Part shown: positions 12,758 to 20,572 of the stretch, one piece after another
How positions within the stretch are numbered: the stretch's first letter is position 1
How the letters are laid out: the number at the start of each line of letters is the position of its first letter
Source: an uncultured Clostridia bacterium
Lineage (GTDB): Bacteria; Bacillota; Clostridia; Christensenellales; Borkfalkiaceae
DNA length: 20,732 bases
Assembly: GCA_944338265.1 (NCBI GenBank)
Contig: CALVLO010000005.1
Span: 1-20,732, forward strand
Direction of reading: 5' to 3'
Program-made: the position numbers and the translations under genes
The notes under the pieces: generated by a model
What the model was told of the DNA's origin: nothing
Seen by the model: the letters and a program-made list of their open reading frames with translations, nothing else
The model's database searches: none

Positions 12758-14944
12758 TTAATCAAACAAATGGGTGAGCATGAGAAGATTGCAGTTTTGG
12801 AACACGACGACGCAGACGAGCGACACCGTGCTCATGATCTTGATGAGGATATTCAGGGAGGGGCCCACCGTATCTTTGAGCGGATCGCCCACCGTATCGC
12901 CGACGACGGCGGCATCGTGCGCGGGAGAACCCTTGCCCTCCCCTGCGAGCCCGCCCTTTTCCACAAATTTTTTGGCGTTATCCCACGCGCCGCCCGCCGT
13001 GCCCGCATACAGCGCGAGCATGATGGCGGTGAGCGTTGCGCCGACAAGCAGCCCGCCCACAAAGCCCGCGCCGAACACGAACCCGCACGCGACGGGAACG
13101 AGAACGGCGATGAGGGCGGGCGCGACCATGCCGCGCAGCGCGCCCTTGGAGGCGATGGTGATGCACTTTTTATGATCGGGCTTGCCCGTGCCCTCCATGA
13201 TGCCTTTAATCTCGCGGAACTGCCGCCGCACCTCCGCCACCATCTTCCCCGCCGAGGCGGTAACGGCGTTGATGAGCATGCCGCTGAAGAGGAAGGGCAG
13301 CGCCGCGCCCAGAATGGCGCCGACGAGCACATCTCCGCGCATGATATTGAGCGCGAGCTCCGCCATCGCCCCGTCCGCCGCCGCATAGAGGTAGCTGCTC
13401 ATCATCGACATGGTGGCAAGCGCCGCCGACCCGATGGCAAACCCCTTTCCGATGGCAGCCGTCGTATTGCCGACGCTGTCCAGCGTATCGGTGATGGCGC
13501 GCACGGCGGGATCGAGCCCGCCCATCTCGGCGATGCCGCCCGCATTGTCGCTGATGGGTCCGTAAGTATCGACGGAGACGGTCGCCGCCACAAAGGAGAG
13601 CATACCCACCGCACCACAGCCAACGCCGTACATACCGCCGACGAGATAGCACCCGAAGATGGCGGCGCACAGCATGACGACGGGCAGCAGGCAGGAGATC
13701 ATGCCCGTTGCCATCCCTTTGGTGACGGTGAGGGCGGGCCCCCCTCGGCTCGCCTCCGCGATCCCGCGTGTAGGACTGCGCGCATCGCTCGTGTAGTATT
13801 CGGAGAGCATGCCCACGGCGATGCCCGCCACGATGCCGAACGCACCCGCCGCCCACGGCGTAACGGGTCCCAGCCGCTGCTTTGCCGCCGCAAGCTGCGC
13901 CGCCTCCTCCCCACGGAAGAGGAGGATGCTCAGCACGCATCCGCCCGCGAGCGTAAGCCCCGCCGCGATCCATGTGGCAAGGTTGAGTTCGAGGTGCGGC
14001 GCGCGCATGTGCCGCCGCAGAAGCGGGAAGGCAATGCCGACGATGCACCCCAAAAGCCCGATCCCCGCAAAGAGCATGGGAAAGAGCATGAGCTTTTGCA
14101 GCAGGCTTTGCGAAGAAAAGCCCGCAGTATGGACAAAGACCTCGATGGCGAGGATCATCGTCGCCATGATAGCGCCGACGTAACTTTCCAAAAGATCCGC
14201 CCCCAAACCCGCAACGTCACCCACGTTGTCGCCCACATTGTCGGCAATGGTGGCGGGATTGCGCGGGTCGTCCTCGGGGATATGCTCCTCCGTCTTGCCG
14301 ACGAGGTCGGCGCCCATATCCGCCGCCTTGGTGTAGATGCCGCCGCCCACGCGGTTAAACATGGCGATCACGCTGCATCCGAGCGCATAGCCCGAAAGAA
14401 TGACGGAGAGCGTGTAACGCTGCCCCGTGACGGGGTTGAGACGGGTCGCAACTTCGCCGCTCTCCAAGGAGAGCATGCCGCCCGCCCAGCCGAAGCAGAG
14501 ATAGACGATGAGGGCGCCCAAAAGGGCAAACCCCGCCACGCACAAGCCCATCACCGAGCCGCCGCGGAAGGCAACTTTTAAGGTCGCGCCCACATCGCGC
14601 GTTTCATCCGCCGTATGGGTGACGCGCACATTGGCATAGGTGGCGATCTTCATGCCGATATAGCCCGCCGTGCTCGACATGAGCGCGCCGAGGAGGAAGG
14701 CGATGCCCGCTTCCCACGCAATAAAGAGCGCCATGAGCGCGGCAAGCCCCAACGCGATCCCCGCGACGATGCGGTACTCGTACAGGAGAAAGGCATTCGC
14801 CCCTTCGCGGATGGCGGCGGCGATCTCCTGCATGCGCGCGCTCCCCTCGCGGAGGCGCTTGGTCGCGTAAAAGTTGACGGCGGCATACCCGAGCCCCAAA
14901 ACGACCGCCGCCATGACGATGATGGTAAGCAAATTCAGCTCCAT
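12758..14944 (-). CDS. hppA: Membrane-bound K+-dependent ion-pumping pyrophosphatase
   Basis: This is a 728-residue protein with about 16 membrane segments. It couples hydrolysis of cytoplasmic pyrophosphate to export of Na+ or H+. Seen: DMGADLVGK at residues 209-217, EDDPRNP at 224-230 and DNVGDNVGDVAG just after, which are the pyrophosphate/Mg binding motifs. The sequence GNTTAAIGKG at 492-501 has Ala and Gly at the two positions that are Lys and Thr in K+-independent enzymes, so K+ dependence is predicted. Glu253 in GADLLESYVG is at the position associated with Na+ pumping in part of the family, so Na+ transport is possible but not settled. The frame extends upstream to 15010, but AAGGAGG lies 8 bases before the ATG at 14944. 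It has its own promoter and is followed by the 119-residue unknown protein. Confidence 0.95.
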   Translation of the reverse strand: MELNLLTIIVMAAVVLGLGYAAVNFYATKRLREGSARMQEIAAAIREGANAFLLYEYRIVAGIALGLAALMALFIAWEAGIAFLLGALMSSTAGYIGMKIATYANVRVTHTADETRDVGATLKVAFRGGSVMGLCVAGFALLGALIVYLCFGWAGGMLSLESGEVATRLNPVTGQRYTLSVILSGYALGCSVIAMFNRVGGGIYTKAADMGADLVGKTEEHIPEDDPRNPATIADNVGDNVGDVAGLGADLLESYVGAIMATMILAIEVFVHTAGFSSQSLLQKLMLFPMLFAGIGLLGCIVGIAFPLLRRHMRAPHLELNLATWIAAGLTLAGGCVLSILLFRGEEAAQLAAAKQRLGPVTPWAAGAFGIVAGIAVGMLSEYYTSDARSPTRGIAEASRGGPALTVTKGMATGMISCLLPVVMLCAAIFGCYLVGGMYGVGCGAVGMLSFVAATVSVDTYGPISDNAGGIAEMGGLDPAVRAITDTLDSVGNTTAAIGKGFAIGSAALATMSMMSSYLYAAADGAMAELALNIMRGDVLVGAILGAALPFLFSGMLINAVTASAGKMVAEVRRQFREIKGIMEGTGKPDHKKCITIASKGALRGMVAPALIAVLVPVACGFVFGAGFVGGLLVGATLTAIMLALYAGTAGGAWDNAKKFVEKGGLAGEGKGSPAHDAAVVGDTVGDPLKDTVGPSLNILIKIMSTVSLVCVVVFQNCNLLMLTHLFD

Positions 14945-14969
14945 GAAGACGACCTCCTTGCCACGCCCT

Positions 14970-14991
14970 GCGCCGCCGAAGTTGGCGGCGC
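14970..14991 (-). other. Stable hairpin in the hppA 5' leader
   Basis: GCGCCGCC / GGCGGCGC, an 8-bp perfect stem with a 6-base loop, lies between the predicted transcription start (about 15002) and the ribosome site. It may stabilise the mRNA or affect translation. It does not match a riboswitch class I know. Confidence 0.6.
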
Positions 14992-15008
14992 GGCATGTTT
15001 GCATATTC

Positions 15009-15037
15009 ATTATAGCACCGCGCGGGGAAACTGTCCA
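15009..15037 (-). promoter_or_regulatory. hppA promoter
   Basis: On the minus strand TGGACA (15037-15032), a 17-base spacer and TATAAT (15014-15009) with a TG extension (TGC before the -10). The leader is about 58 bases. Confidence 0.88.
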
Positions 15038-15180
15038 TAGGGATGAAAAAATTTTTCAAATATTTTTTATTTGAAACAGCAAGTAGCAAAGAACTGCCGC
15101 AGAAAACACGGATGCGAAAGCCCCCCACCGCCCCTGCGGTTCCTATCCGCACACTCCGCCCGCCGTTGCTTCGTATTTCT

Positions 15181-15262
15181 TTTTCTTGCCTCCCCTTGTT
15201 GTTCAAGGGGAGGGTAGGGAGGGGATAAGGTTTTTTCCACTCCCACCGCCGTTGCGGGGCAC
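15181..15262 (-). repeat. ~80-bp repeat, inverted copy of 20595-20676
   Basis: The run from TTTTCTTGCCTCCCC through AGGGTAGGGAGGGGATAAG to CCACTCCCACCG is nearly identical to the reverse complement of 20595-20676. It contains the stem CTCCCCTTG/CAAGGGGAG and a C-rich tail with a small GC hairpin. A related C-rich module lies just left at 15121-15150 (CCCCCCACCG and the ACCGC/GCGGT stem). Confidence 0.82.
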
Positions 15263-15370
15263 GTCTTGGCGGCACCAAGGTAGAGTGCCGCCTGCGGGCA
15301 CGGAATTGCCACTGAGAAAGGCAATTCCTTAGTTCACGGCGCGCGCACAGCGCACTGCGCTGATGCGCAT
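15262..15370. repeat. Repeat E, second copy
   Basis: Homologous to 6689-6791: it starts CGTCTTGGCGGCAC and ends CTGATGCGCAT. The stem GGCGGCAC / GTGCCGCC is perfect here, and the second stem is GGAATTGCC / GGCAATTCC. As in copy 1, it sits between the small hairpin (GTTGCGG region) and the large-stem part (CCCTCGACGAGGG, 15385-15397) of a host repeat. Confidence 0.75.
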
Positions 15371-15464
15371 TACGCGCCGCTCACCCCTCGACGAGGGAGG
15401 CAAGTACTATCCCCCTCCGACACACTCTTTTTTATTGCGTTGCGGCAGATACCTCACAAACCCC

Positions 15465-15531
15465 TCCCCCCCCTGCCGCCGAGCGCATCGCGCTCGGCGC
15501 CCCCCCTTAAAACAAGTGTTAAGGGGGGGCT
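15465..15531 (-). repeat. Two-hairpin repeat unit (minus orientation)
   Basis: A C-rich tail (CCCCCCCC) is followed by hairpin 2, GCCGAGCGC-ATC-GCGCTCGGC (9-bp stem), then hairpin 1, CCCCCCTTAA...TTAAGGGGGG. This is the same layout as other units, with an enlarged second stem. Confidence 0.82.
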
Positions 15532-15611
15532 TCCGAGGCGCATCGAAACAGACCTCAGCCCCCTCCGCGCGGTAGCCGGCGTGAGACAGCAAAACTGCGG
15601 AGGCGTTCATG

Positions 15612-15680
15612 CCTTCCCCCGAGGGGGAAGGTGATTTCCTCCCGCCGCCGTTGCGGCGGGAGGAAATCGGATGAGGGGAA
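15612..15680 (+). repeat. Two-hairpin repeat unit with long second stem
   Basis: Hairpin 1 is CCTTCCCCC-GA-GGGGGAAGG. Hairpin 2 is a 16-bp stem from GATTTCCTCCCGCCG to its complement around 15633-15668. The tail is GGATGAGGGG. Confidence 0.8.
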
Positions 15681-15704
15681 AGCTTCCCCAATTCCCACCA
15701 ACCT

Positions 15705-15760
15705 GCCCCCCTTAACGCTCCGCAGGAGCTTTAAGGGGGGACCAAGGGGGGGATCCCCCC
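15705..15760 (+). repeat. Two-hairpin repeat unit lacking a clear second hairpin
   Basis: Hairpin 1 is CCCCCCTTAACGCTCC to GGAGCTTTAAGGGGGG. The second hairpin is reduced to ACCAA before the tail GGGGGGAT, which is followed by CCCCCC that could pair with it. With the preceding units this fills the gene-free stretch between hppA and comF. Confidence 0.75.
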
Positions 15761-15792
15761 TTCAAAAAATCCTCGGGCACTTCCATGCGCCG

Positions 15793-15832
15793 TAAACAAC
15801 CGCGCCCGCCGTGCATGCTGCACGGCGGGCGC
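15793..15832 (-). terminator. Probable terminator of comF
   Basis: A 14-bp perfect stem GCGCCCGCCGTGCA / TGCACGGCGGGCGC with a 3-base loop, followed on the minus strand by GGTTGTTTACG. The T tract is weak, but the stem is very strong and lies 14 bases after the comF stop codon. Confidence 0.75.
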
Positions 15833-15846
15833 AAAGCTCCGTCAAA

Positions 15847-16605
15847 CTATCTCTTTTTCCGAAAAAATCCCTTCTTGCCCTGCGGGGGGAGAATCCTTTT
15901 GGGCACGCTCGTCACCGTAAGGGCATTTACTTCGGCTGCGCCCGCCTTTACGAGCGCGCGCCCGAGCTCGCTCACGGTGGCGCCCGTGGTAAAAGTATCG
16001 TCGATGATCACAAGGTGTTTCCCCTTCAGCCCGCATGCCCTGTCCACGCGGAAGATGCCTGCAAGGTTTTCTTCCCGTTCCTTTCTGCCCAGCGTCTTCT
16101 GTGCGGCGGTATCCCGCTTCTTTTCCGCCGCCGCAAGCACGGGGAGCCCGCTCCGCCGCGAGAGCTCCTCCGCAAGCAGGCGGGATTGGTTGTAGCCGCG
16201 CTTTCTCTCTGCGCGGCGCGTCATGGGCACAAAGACGAGCGCCTCTGCCGCGGGGAACTCGCGCGTGAGCACGGGCAGGAGAAATTCTGCCAGCGTGCGC
16301 ACAAGGTACTTTTGCCCACGCTTGAAGCGCAATACGAGCGCCGCCGCCTCGCCATCGTGCACAAAGCAAGAACGCGCCTTCTCCACGGCGGGGCGATGAT
16401 CTTTACACTCGATGCACACGCCCGGCTCGAGCACCTTACGCCCGCAGAAGGGGCAGACATGCCCGTTGTTGAAGGGCAGCGCCTTCATACAGGCGGCGCA
16501 GACGCGCTCGCCGCCGAACACTTCCCGCCCGCACACGTCGCAAGTAAAGTTGTGCGTATCCCCATAGCGGCGCAGCCATTCCCGCACCCGTTCGGCAAAC
16601 TTCAT
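15847..16605 (-). CDS. ComF family protein (zinc ribbons plus phosphoribosyltransferase domain)
   Basis: This 252-residue cytoplasmic protein of the ComF/GntX family is linked to DNA uptake in competent bacteria. Seen: N-terminal zinc ribbons with four CxxC pairs (Cys22/25, 36/39, 51/54, 64/67), then a type I phosphoribosyltransferase-like domain with FVPMTRRAERKRGYNQS at 125-141 and the PRPP loop VIIDDTFTTGAT at 199-210. The C-terminus is basic (KKGFFRKKR). Length is normal. GGGGAGG lies 5 bases before the ATG. It follows the acidic zinc-ribbon gene by 63 bases and is probably cotranscribed with it. Whether the organism is competent cannot be judged, because no other com gene is present. Confidence 0.93.
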   Translation of the reverse strand: MKFAERVREWLRRYGDTHNFTCDVCGREVFGGERVCAACMKALPFNNGHVCPFCGRKVLEPGVCIECKDHRPAVEKARSCFVHDGEAAALVLRFKRGQKYLVRTLAEFLLPVLTREFPAAEALVFVPMTRRAERKRGYNQSRLLAEELSRRSGLPVLAAAEKKRDTAAQKTLGRKEREENLAGIFRVDRACGLKGKHLVIIDDTFTTGATVSELGRALVKAGAAEVNALTVTSVPKRILPPQGKKGFFRKKR

Positions 16606-16668
16606 GCCAACCTCCCCGCAACGCAGAGGGCGGCAGCCCGCAATGAGCCGCCGCCCGCAAAGGCGCCG

Positions 16669-17160
16669 TTAAAAATCGTCGCCGCCTTCCTCTTCGTCCT
16701 CTTCATCGTCCTCGTCGTCGGCGATGGAATAGATCTCGTCTCCCGTAACGTAATCCATATCCTCCTCGTCGTCGCCCTCGTACACCTCGTCCGCCTCCTC
16801 TTCGGCGTCATCGAACTCTTCATCGAAGGATTCATCGATCTCGCCGATCTCGGAGTCGAGCTCCGCATCCGTATCGTCATCGAGGTATTCGCGCCACTCG
16901 TCATCCTCGTCGGGATCGGGTTCCTCCGCCTCGTATTCCGACTTCTTGCGGCACTCCTCGCACATCTTCTCGCCGGGGCGCATCATGTTCTCCCCGCAGA
17001 CGGGACAAAGCTCGGTGGGAAGATCGTCCTCCGTCTCCTCTATCTCGTCGACGTCCGTCGCGATGCCCTTCATCTCTTTGAGGCAGACGTCGCAATACTC
17101 CTGCTTTTCCGCGTCGATATAATTGAGCTCGCAGCGCGGACATTTCATGTACCGTACCAT
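16669..17160 (-). CDS. Hyperacidic protein with two N-terminal zinc ribbons
   Basis: This 163-residue protein is not recognised by name. Residues 7-26 (CPRC...CDVC) and 52-70 (CPVC...CEEC) form two likely zinc ribbons, each with two CxxC knuckles. Residues of about 76-163 are almost entirely Asp, Glu, Tyr and Ser, with no predicted fold, ending DDEEDEEEGGDDF. GGAGG lies 8 bases before the ATG at 17160. The gene has a clear promoter and precedes comF in the same direction. The two-ribbon head repeats the CxxC pattern of the ComF head. Acidic tails often mimic nucleic acid or bind basic partners, which may be relevant given ComF's basic C-terminus, but that is speculation. Confidence 0.85.
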   Translation of the reverse strand: MVRYMKCPRCELNYIDAEKQEYCDVCLKEMKGIATDVDEIEETEDDLPTELCPVCGENMMRPGEKMCEECRKKSEYEAEEPDPDEDDEWREYLDDDTDAELDSEIGEIDESFDEEFDDAEEEADEVYEGDDEEDMDYVTGDEIYSIADDEDDEEDEEEGGDDF

Positions 17161-17215
17161 GCTCTTTCCCTCCTTCCCCGCGGGCGGCGCACGCGCCTCC
17201 CTTGCGGGCTAATAA

Positions 17216-17244
17216 ATTATATTAGTATTTATTTTTTTTGTAAA
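17216..17244 (-). promoter_or_regulatory. Promoter of the zinc-ribbon/comF operon
   Basis: On the minus strand TTTACA (17244-17239), a 17-base A-rich spacer and TATAAT (17221-17216), in an A/T-rich patch. The leader is about 49 bases. Confidence 0.85.
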
Positions 17245-17318
17245 CTGTTTTTTTATGCGTTTTTCAAAAAAATCGCATTTTTTCCGAAAGAACTTTGAAA
17301 AACACACCGCTCGCCAAA

Positions 17319-17344
17319 CAAAAACTCCCCCGTATGCGGGGGAG
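17319..17344 (-). terminator. Terminator of the large lipoprotein gene
   Basis: On the minus strand the stem CTCCCCCG / CGGGGGAG with a 4-base loop is followed by TTTTTG, about 10 bases after the stop codon. Confidence 0.92.
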
Positions 17345-17353
17345 CCGTGTGCT

Positions 17354-19798
17354 TTATTTTTCTTCCGAAGGCTCTTCCAAGGTCGCTTCGGGCGCGGGTT
17401 CGGGCGCCGCCTCTGCCTCTTCGGAAGGCGTTTTAGCCGCTTCTGCGGGCTCTGCATCTGCCGCGGGTGACTCTTCCGAGACCGCCTCGGGCGCCGCGTC
17501 TTCCGAAGCCTCTGCGGGCGCCTCTGCCTCTTCGGCGGGCACGTCTTCGGAGATCTCCTCGATGGGCTCTGCCTCGGGATCGTTCACGGCGTACACGTCG
17601 ACTTCCCTGTCGTCCGTGGTATCCACTGCCATGCGCGCCTCGCGGGGCTGCTCCTGCGCCTTCCTGCGCTTTTTGAGGATGAGCACGGGCACCAGCACGC
17701 CCGCCGCCACGACGAGCGCGATCCCCACGCCGATGAGCACCCACGCCCAGGTGGGAAGCCCCTCCTCCGCATCCTCGACGGAGTAGCGCTGCAAGGTGGA
17801 GCGCCAATACTCATCGATGGCTTCCTCGTCCGCCTCGGCGAGGGCGCCGATGCGCTGCGTGAAGTAGGAGAGCTTGGTATACAGCTTGCCGTCGCCGTCT
17901 TTGAACTGCTCGGCGGCGCCCTTGCCCTCTACAAATTCGTCAAACGCCTTTTTCTCCTCTTCGCTGTAAAGGTACGTCTCGCTCTTGCCGTTTTCGATGG
18001 CTTCTTCGATGTTCGCATCGACCGCATCCCGCTTGCCCGTGCGGAAGAAGTACTCGACCATGCCCGAGAGCTTGCCGTTGCCCTCATCCGTGAGGGAAGA
18101 GACGTAGCCATCCTCGCCCACGATCTCCTCGTAATAGTCGTTGCGCGCGGCGAGCTCGGCGTTCGTCATCACCGCGCCGTCTGCCTTGGTGAGGTTCGCC
18201 GTCCAGATATAATTGTACGTCGTTTCGCCGTATGCCGTGGCATCCGCATAGAAGACGACGCCGTCCAAAACTTCGTAATTATACCAGCCAGAGGCGTGCT
18301 TGACGCCGAGCACGGGCTCCGCATGATAGGGCGCGTTGTCGCCGCCCGCCGTCACGAGCGTGCGGTAGTCGGCTGCCGTGCCGTTGTACACGGCGCGCCC
18401 AACGGTGAGCCCGTCGTCCTCCGAGCAGGTGTAGTAGACGTAGTCGTACACGTCGCCCGAAGCATCTGCGGCGATGATGGTCGCCTCGCCCACGCCGAAG
18501 GCGATGCCGAGCGCCGCCGCGCCGCCTTCGCCGATGCGCGCCTTTGTCCCGTTGCCGTCGTTGACGACGTCCACGCGGTAGAGCACGGAGTCGCTCACAT
18601 ACAGGTAGTGATGCTTGACGTTTGCCGCCGCGTCCTCTTCGAGATAGAAATACGCCGCCGAGGAGGCATTCGAGGTATCCGCCGCGCTCGCGACGACCTC
18701 CAGCGCGCCCTCAGCATCCGTCTTATGCACGCTGTTGCCCGAGACGCTGTTCCACCCCTCCGCATCGACGGAGGATGCGGGCAGATAGTAGAGCTCGCCC
18801 GAACTGCCGACCGAGCTGCCCGCCGAGGGCTGCGAGGAACGGACAAAGTAGATGCCGCCGTTCGCATACGATTGCAGCGTATAGGTGTAGCCGTAGGAGA
18901 GGCGGTTGTTGTTCTCCGTATCGACGTCGTGATTGAACTGCGTCACGGGATCTGCCCGCCCGATGCCGTCGAGCACGATCTCGCCGAGGTTGTGATAGGG
19001 CGCCTCGCCGTCGTGATCTTCGAGATAGGTCTCGCTCCAAGTATATTCGTAGGGCGCCTGCGTCGCATCGGCGCGGACGCGGTAGATCTGATTGTAGGTG
19101 GTATAGGCATAGGGCGAATCGGTATCCGCGCCCTCGCTGACCTGCATGGTGTAGTAGAGGTAGGGATCGCTCTTATCCGAGCTGCTCACAACGTATGCCC
19201 CCACTCCTTCCGCAAGCGACGTGTTTACGCCCGAGGCGGTATTGTAGGAATAGAGCGTGCTGTCCTCTTCGTAGATGAGATACACCGTCTCCCCCGTTTC
19301 GACATAGCGGTAGACGGTGGCGCTGTCCCCCACGCGGTGATGTTCGCGCACATCCGAACCATCGAGCTTGGCACTGCGGAAGGAGAGCACGCCCGTATCC
19401 ACCTCGCCGAGCGTATTGCCGACGGTGTTGGGCGTTGCAAAATAGATGCGGTCGCCGTAGATATACAACCCGGAAGTGTAGTCCGCCGCGACCATCAGGG
19501 AGGGAACGACGACCTCGGCGGTGTTGTTGCCCGCCTTGACGTCCGCCATCTTGATGCGCATGAGCGCGCCCTTGACGGGGGTGCCGTATGTGTTATCGGA
19601 GCTCTGCGCCTCGATGCCGTTGATGAAGTAGACGTATTCGCCCTTTTGGACGGCAAAGCCGCCCTGCGAGGAGACCTCGCCTGTCACTTCCCCTGCAAGC
19701 GGCTTGAACTCGTAGCCGCATCCCGCAAAGAGCGCCGACGAGCAAGCCATAACTGCCGCCGCCGCAACGATGGAAACTTGTTTGAACAATTTACGCAT
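17354..19798 (-). CDS. Large surface lipoprotein with beta-propeller-like region, C-terminal membrane anchor and acidic tail
   Basis: This 814-residue exported protein starts with a lipoprotein signal (MRKLFKQVSIVAAAAVMAC...) ending LFAGC with Cys27. Residues of about 28-500 carry repeated short strands of the kind YVYFINGI, LYIYGDRIYFATPN, YLIYEEDSTLYSYN, YLYYTMQV and HHYLYVSDSVLYRVD. These resemble DUF5050-type beta-propeller blades. A charged, more helical region follows. A transmembrane helix lies at about 683-708 (WAWVLIGVGIALVVAAGVL), then KKRRK and a tail of about 100 residues rich in Glu, Ala and Pro, predicted cytoplasmic. The frame is open to 19834, but the promoter lies in that extension, so the ATG at 19798 with AAAGGA six bases before it is the start. 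Function is unknown; ligand sensing or envelope work is possible. Confidence 0.85.
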   Translation of the reverse strand: MRKLFKQVSIVAAAAVMACSSALFAGCGYEFKPLAGEVTGEVSSQGGFAVQKGEYVYFINGIEAQSSDNTYGTPVKGALMRIKMADVKAGNNTAEVVVPSLMVAADYTSGLYIYGDRIYFATPNTVGNTLGEVDTGVLSFRSAKLDGSDVREHHRVGDSATVYRYVETGETVYLIYEEDSTLYSYNTASGVNTSLAEGVGAYVVSSSDKSDPYLYYTMQVSEGADTDSPYAYTTYNQIYRVRADATQAPYEYTWSETYLEDHDGEAPYHNLGEIVLDGIGRADPVTQFNHDVDTENNNRLSYGYTYTLQSYANGGIYFVRSSQPSAGSSVGSSGELYYLPASSVDAEGWNSVSGNSVHKTDAEGALEVVASAADTSNASSAAYFYLEEDAAANVKHHYLYVSDSVLYRVDVVNDGNGTKARIGEGGAAALGIAFGVGEATIIAADASGDVYDYVYYTCSEDDGLTVGRAVYNGTAADYRTLVTAGGDNAPYHAEPVLGVKHASGWYNYEVLDGVVFYADATAYGETTYNYIWTANLTKADGAVMTNAELAARNDYYEEIVGEDGYVSSLTDEGNGKLSGMVEYFFRTGKRDAVDANIEEAIENGKSETYLYSEEEKKAFDEFVEGKGAAEQFKDGDGKLYTKLSYFTQRIGALAEADEEAIDEYWRSTLQRYSVEDAEEGLPTWAWVLIGVGIALVVAAGVLVPVLILKKRRKAQEQPREARMAVDTTDDREVDVYAVNDPEAEPIEEISEDVPAEEAEAPAEASEDAAPEAVSEESPAADAEPAEAAKTPSEEAEAAPEPAPEATLEEPSEEK

Positions 19799-19832
19799 GA
19801 TCGATCCTTTTCGTTCTAACGATACAGTTTTC

Positions 19833-19861
19833 ATTATATACTATAGCAGGTTTTTTGGCAA
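19833..19861 (-). promoter_or_regulatory. Promoter of the large lipoprotein gene
   Basis: On the minus strand TTGCCA (19861-19856), a 17-base spacer and TATAAT (19838-19833) predict a start at about 19826 and a 28-base leader. Confidence 0.88.
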
Positions 19862-19921
19862 TCAAAAACCCGTGAAACTTGTGCTTTTCTTTGAATTTTT
19901 TGCGATAACGGAGGGAAGATC

Positions 19922-20212
19922 ATGGAAAAATTCGGCATTTTTGAGCTGCTCGATACCCTCTCCGCCCTCGGCGCAGCCGCTGCGGCAGGGACGGAACAGG
20001 AGCGCCCGCCCGTTCCCGCACCGCCTACGCAGGAGGGCGCAGAGGCGGGCAGACAGAACGGCTGGCAGGAAGGTGCAGCGGCGGGCAGGCAGAACGGAAG
20101 GCAGGAAGGCGTGCAGGAAGCACCGCCGCCGCCCGACCGCGGAAGAAGCGCGCTCTCCGCCTTCCTCGCCCGCCACGACGAAGTGCGCCACCGCGCAGAA
20201 AAACAAAAATAA
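19922..20212 (+). CDS. Small uncharacterised protein with 12-residue tandem repeats
   Basis: This 96-residue protein is not recognised. It begins with a short amphipathic helix (MEKFGIFELLDTLSAL), then an Ala and Pro-rich linker. Next come two tandem 12-residue repeats EGAxAGRQNGxQ (residues 38-49 and 50-61), a partial third (EGVQEA) and a charged C-terminal helix (SALSAFLARHDEVRHRAEKQK). GGAGGG lies about 6 bases before the ATG. The DNA repeats (20033-20068 and 20069-20104) are clear, so the copy number may vary between strains. It is divergent from the large lipoprotein gene. No clear promoter was found and no function can be given. A non-coding alternative is possible but less likely, given the ribosome site. 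Confidence 0.62.
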   Translation: MEKFGIFELLDTLSALGAAAAAGTEQERPPVPAPPTQEGAEAGRQNGWQEGAAAGRQNGRQEGVQEAPPPPDRGRSALSAFLARHDEVRHRAEKQK

Positions 20213-20221
20213 CCACCCCTT

Positions 20222-20254
20222 GCACCCCTCTCTGAGAAAGGTCCTGCACGGCAT
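20222..20254 (+). repeat. Short repeat module, near-copy of the right-edge module
   Basis: CTCTCTGAGAAAGGTCCTGC matches the module at 20699-20732 (CTTTCTGAGAAAGGTCCTGC) and is followed by CACGGC against GCGGCT. Confidence 0.65.
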
Positions 20255-20280
20255 CGCCACGCAGATAGCGGGAGTTGCCC

Positions 20281-20343
20281 TGCCCCCCTTAACGCGGCAA
20301 CGCCGCTTTAAGGGGGGATGTCGCGTCAGCGACAGGGGGGGAT
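20281..20343 (+). repeat. Two-hairpin repeat unit
   Basis: Hairpin 1 is CCCCCCTTAA...TTAAGGGGGG with an inner GCGGC/GCCGC stem. Hairpin 2 is GTCGC-GTCA-GCGAC, and the tail is GGGGGGGAT. Hairpin 2 keeps its pairing with bases different from GTCCC/GGGAC at 11130-11180. Confidence 0.82.
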
Positions 20344-20411
20344 TCCCGCCCCCATTCTTGGCTCCCTCTAAGAGAGCGCTTCGAGCGTTCGCGAGATGGA
20401 GGGAGTTCCCC

Positions 20412-20463
20412 GCCCCCCTTAACGCTTTGTTTTAAGGGGGGATGCCCGTAGGGCAGAGGGGAT
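20412..20463 (+). repeat. Two-hairpin repeat unit
   Basis: Hairpin 1 is CCCCCCTTAACGC to TTTTAAGGGGGG, hairpin 2 is TGCCC-GTA-GGGCA, and the tail is GAGGGGATGA. Between the units, 20366-20404 is a degenerate module (CTCCCTC to GAGGGAG). Confidence 0.8.
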
Positions 20464-20490
20464 GAGCGAAACCAAAGCGTTGATACAGTA

Positions 20491-20548
20491 TCTTGCCTCC
20501 CCTGTGTAAGGGGAGACGGATTGCCGCAGGCAAGACGGAGGGGTTGTT
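20491..20548 (+). repeat. Half of the composite element, inverted relative to 7333-7387
   Basis: Reverse complement of the left half of the element at 7333-7475: stem CTCCCCTGTGTAAGGGGAG, hairpin TTGCCGCAGGCAA, and tail GACGGAGGGGTTGT. The hairpin loop is GCA here, against TAC and TTC in the other copies. Confidence 0.82.
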
Positions 20549-20572
20549 ATCCCATTTCCCGCCGCCCTCTTC

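Noticed and set aside
12740..14581. A 613-codon open frame on the plus strand opposite hppA.
   Set aside because: It mirrors a certain gene, has no ribosome site or promoter, and its composition (His, Arg, Asp-rich) is what GC-rich antisense frames produce.
18296..19819. A 507-codon open frame on the plus strand opposite the large lipoprotein gene.
   Set aside because: Antisense shadow: no recognisable domain, signal or ribosome site. The same holds for the long plus-strand frames at 7924-9450 and 15811-17298.
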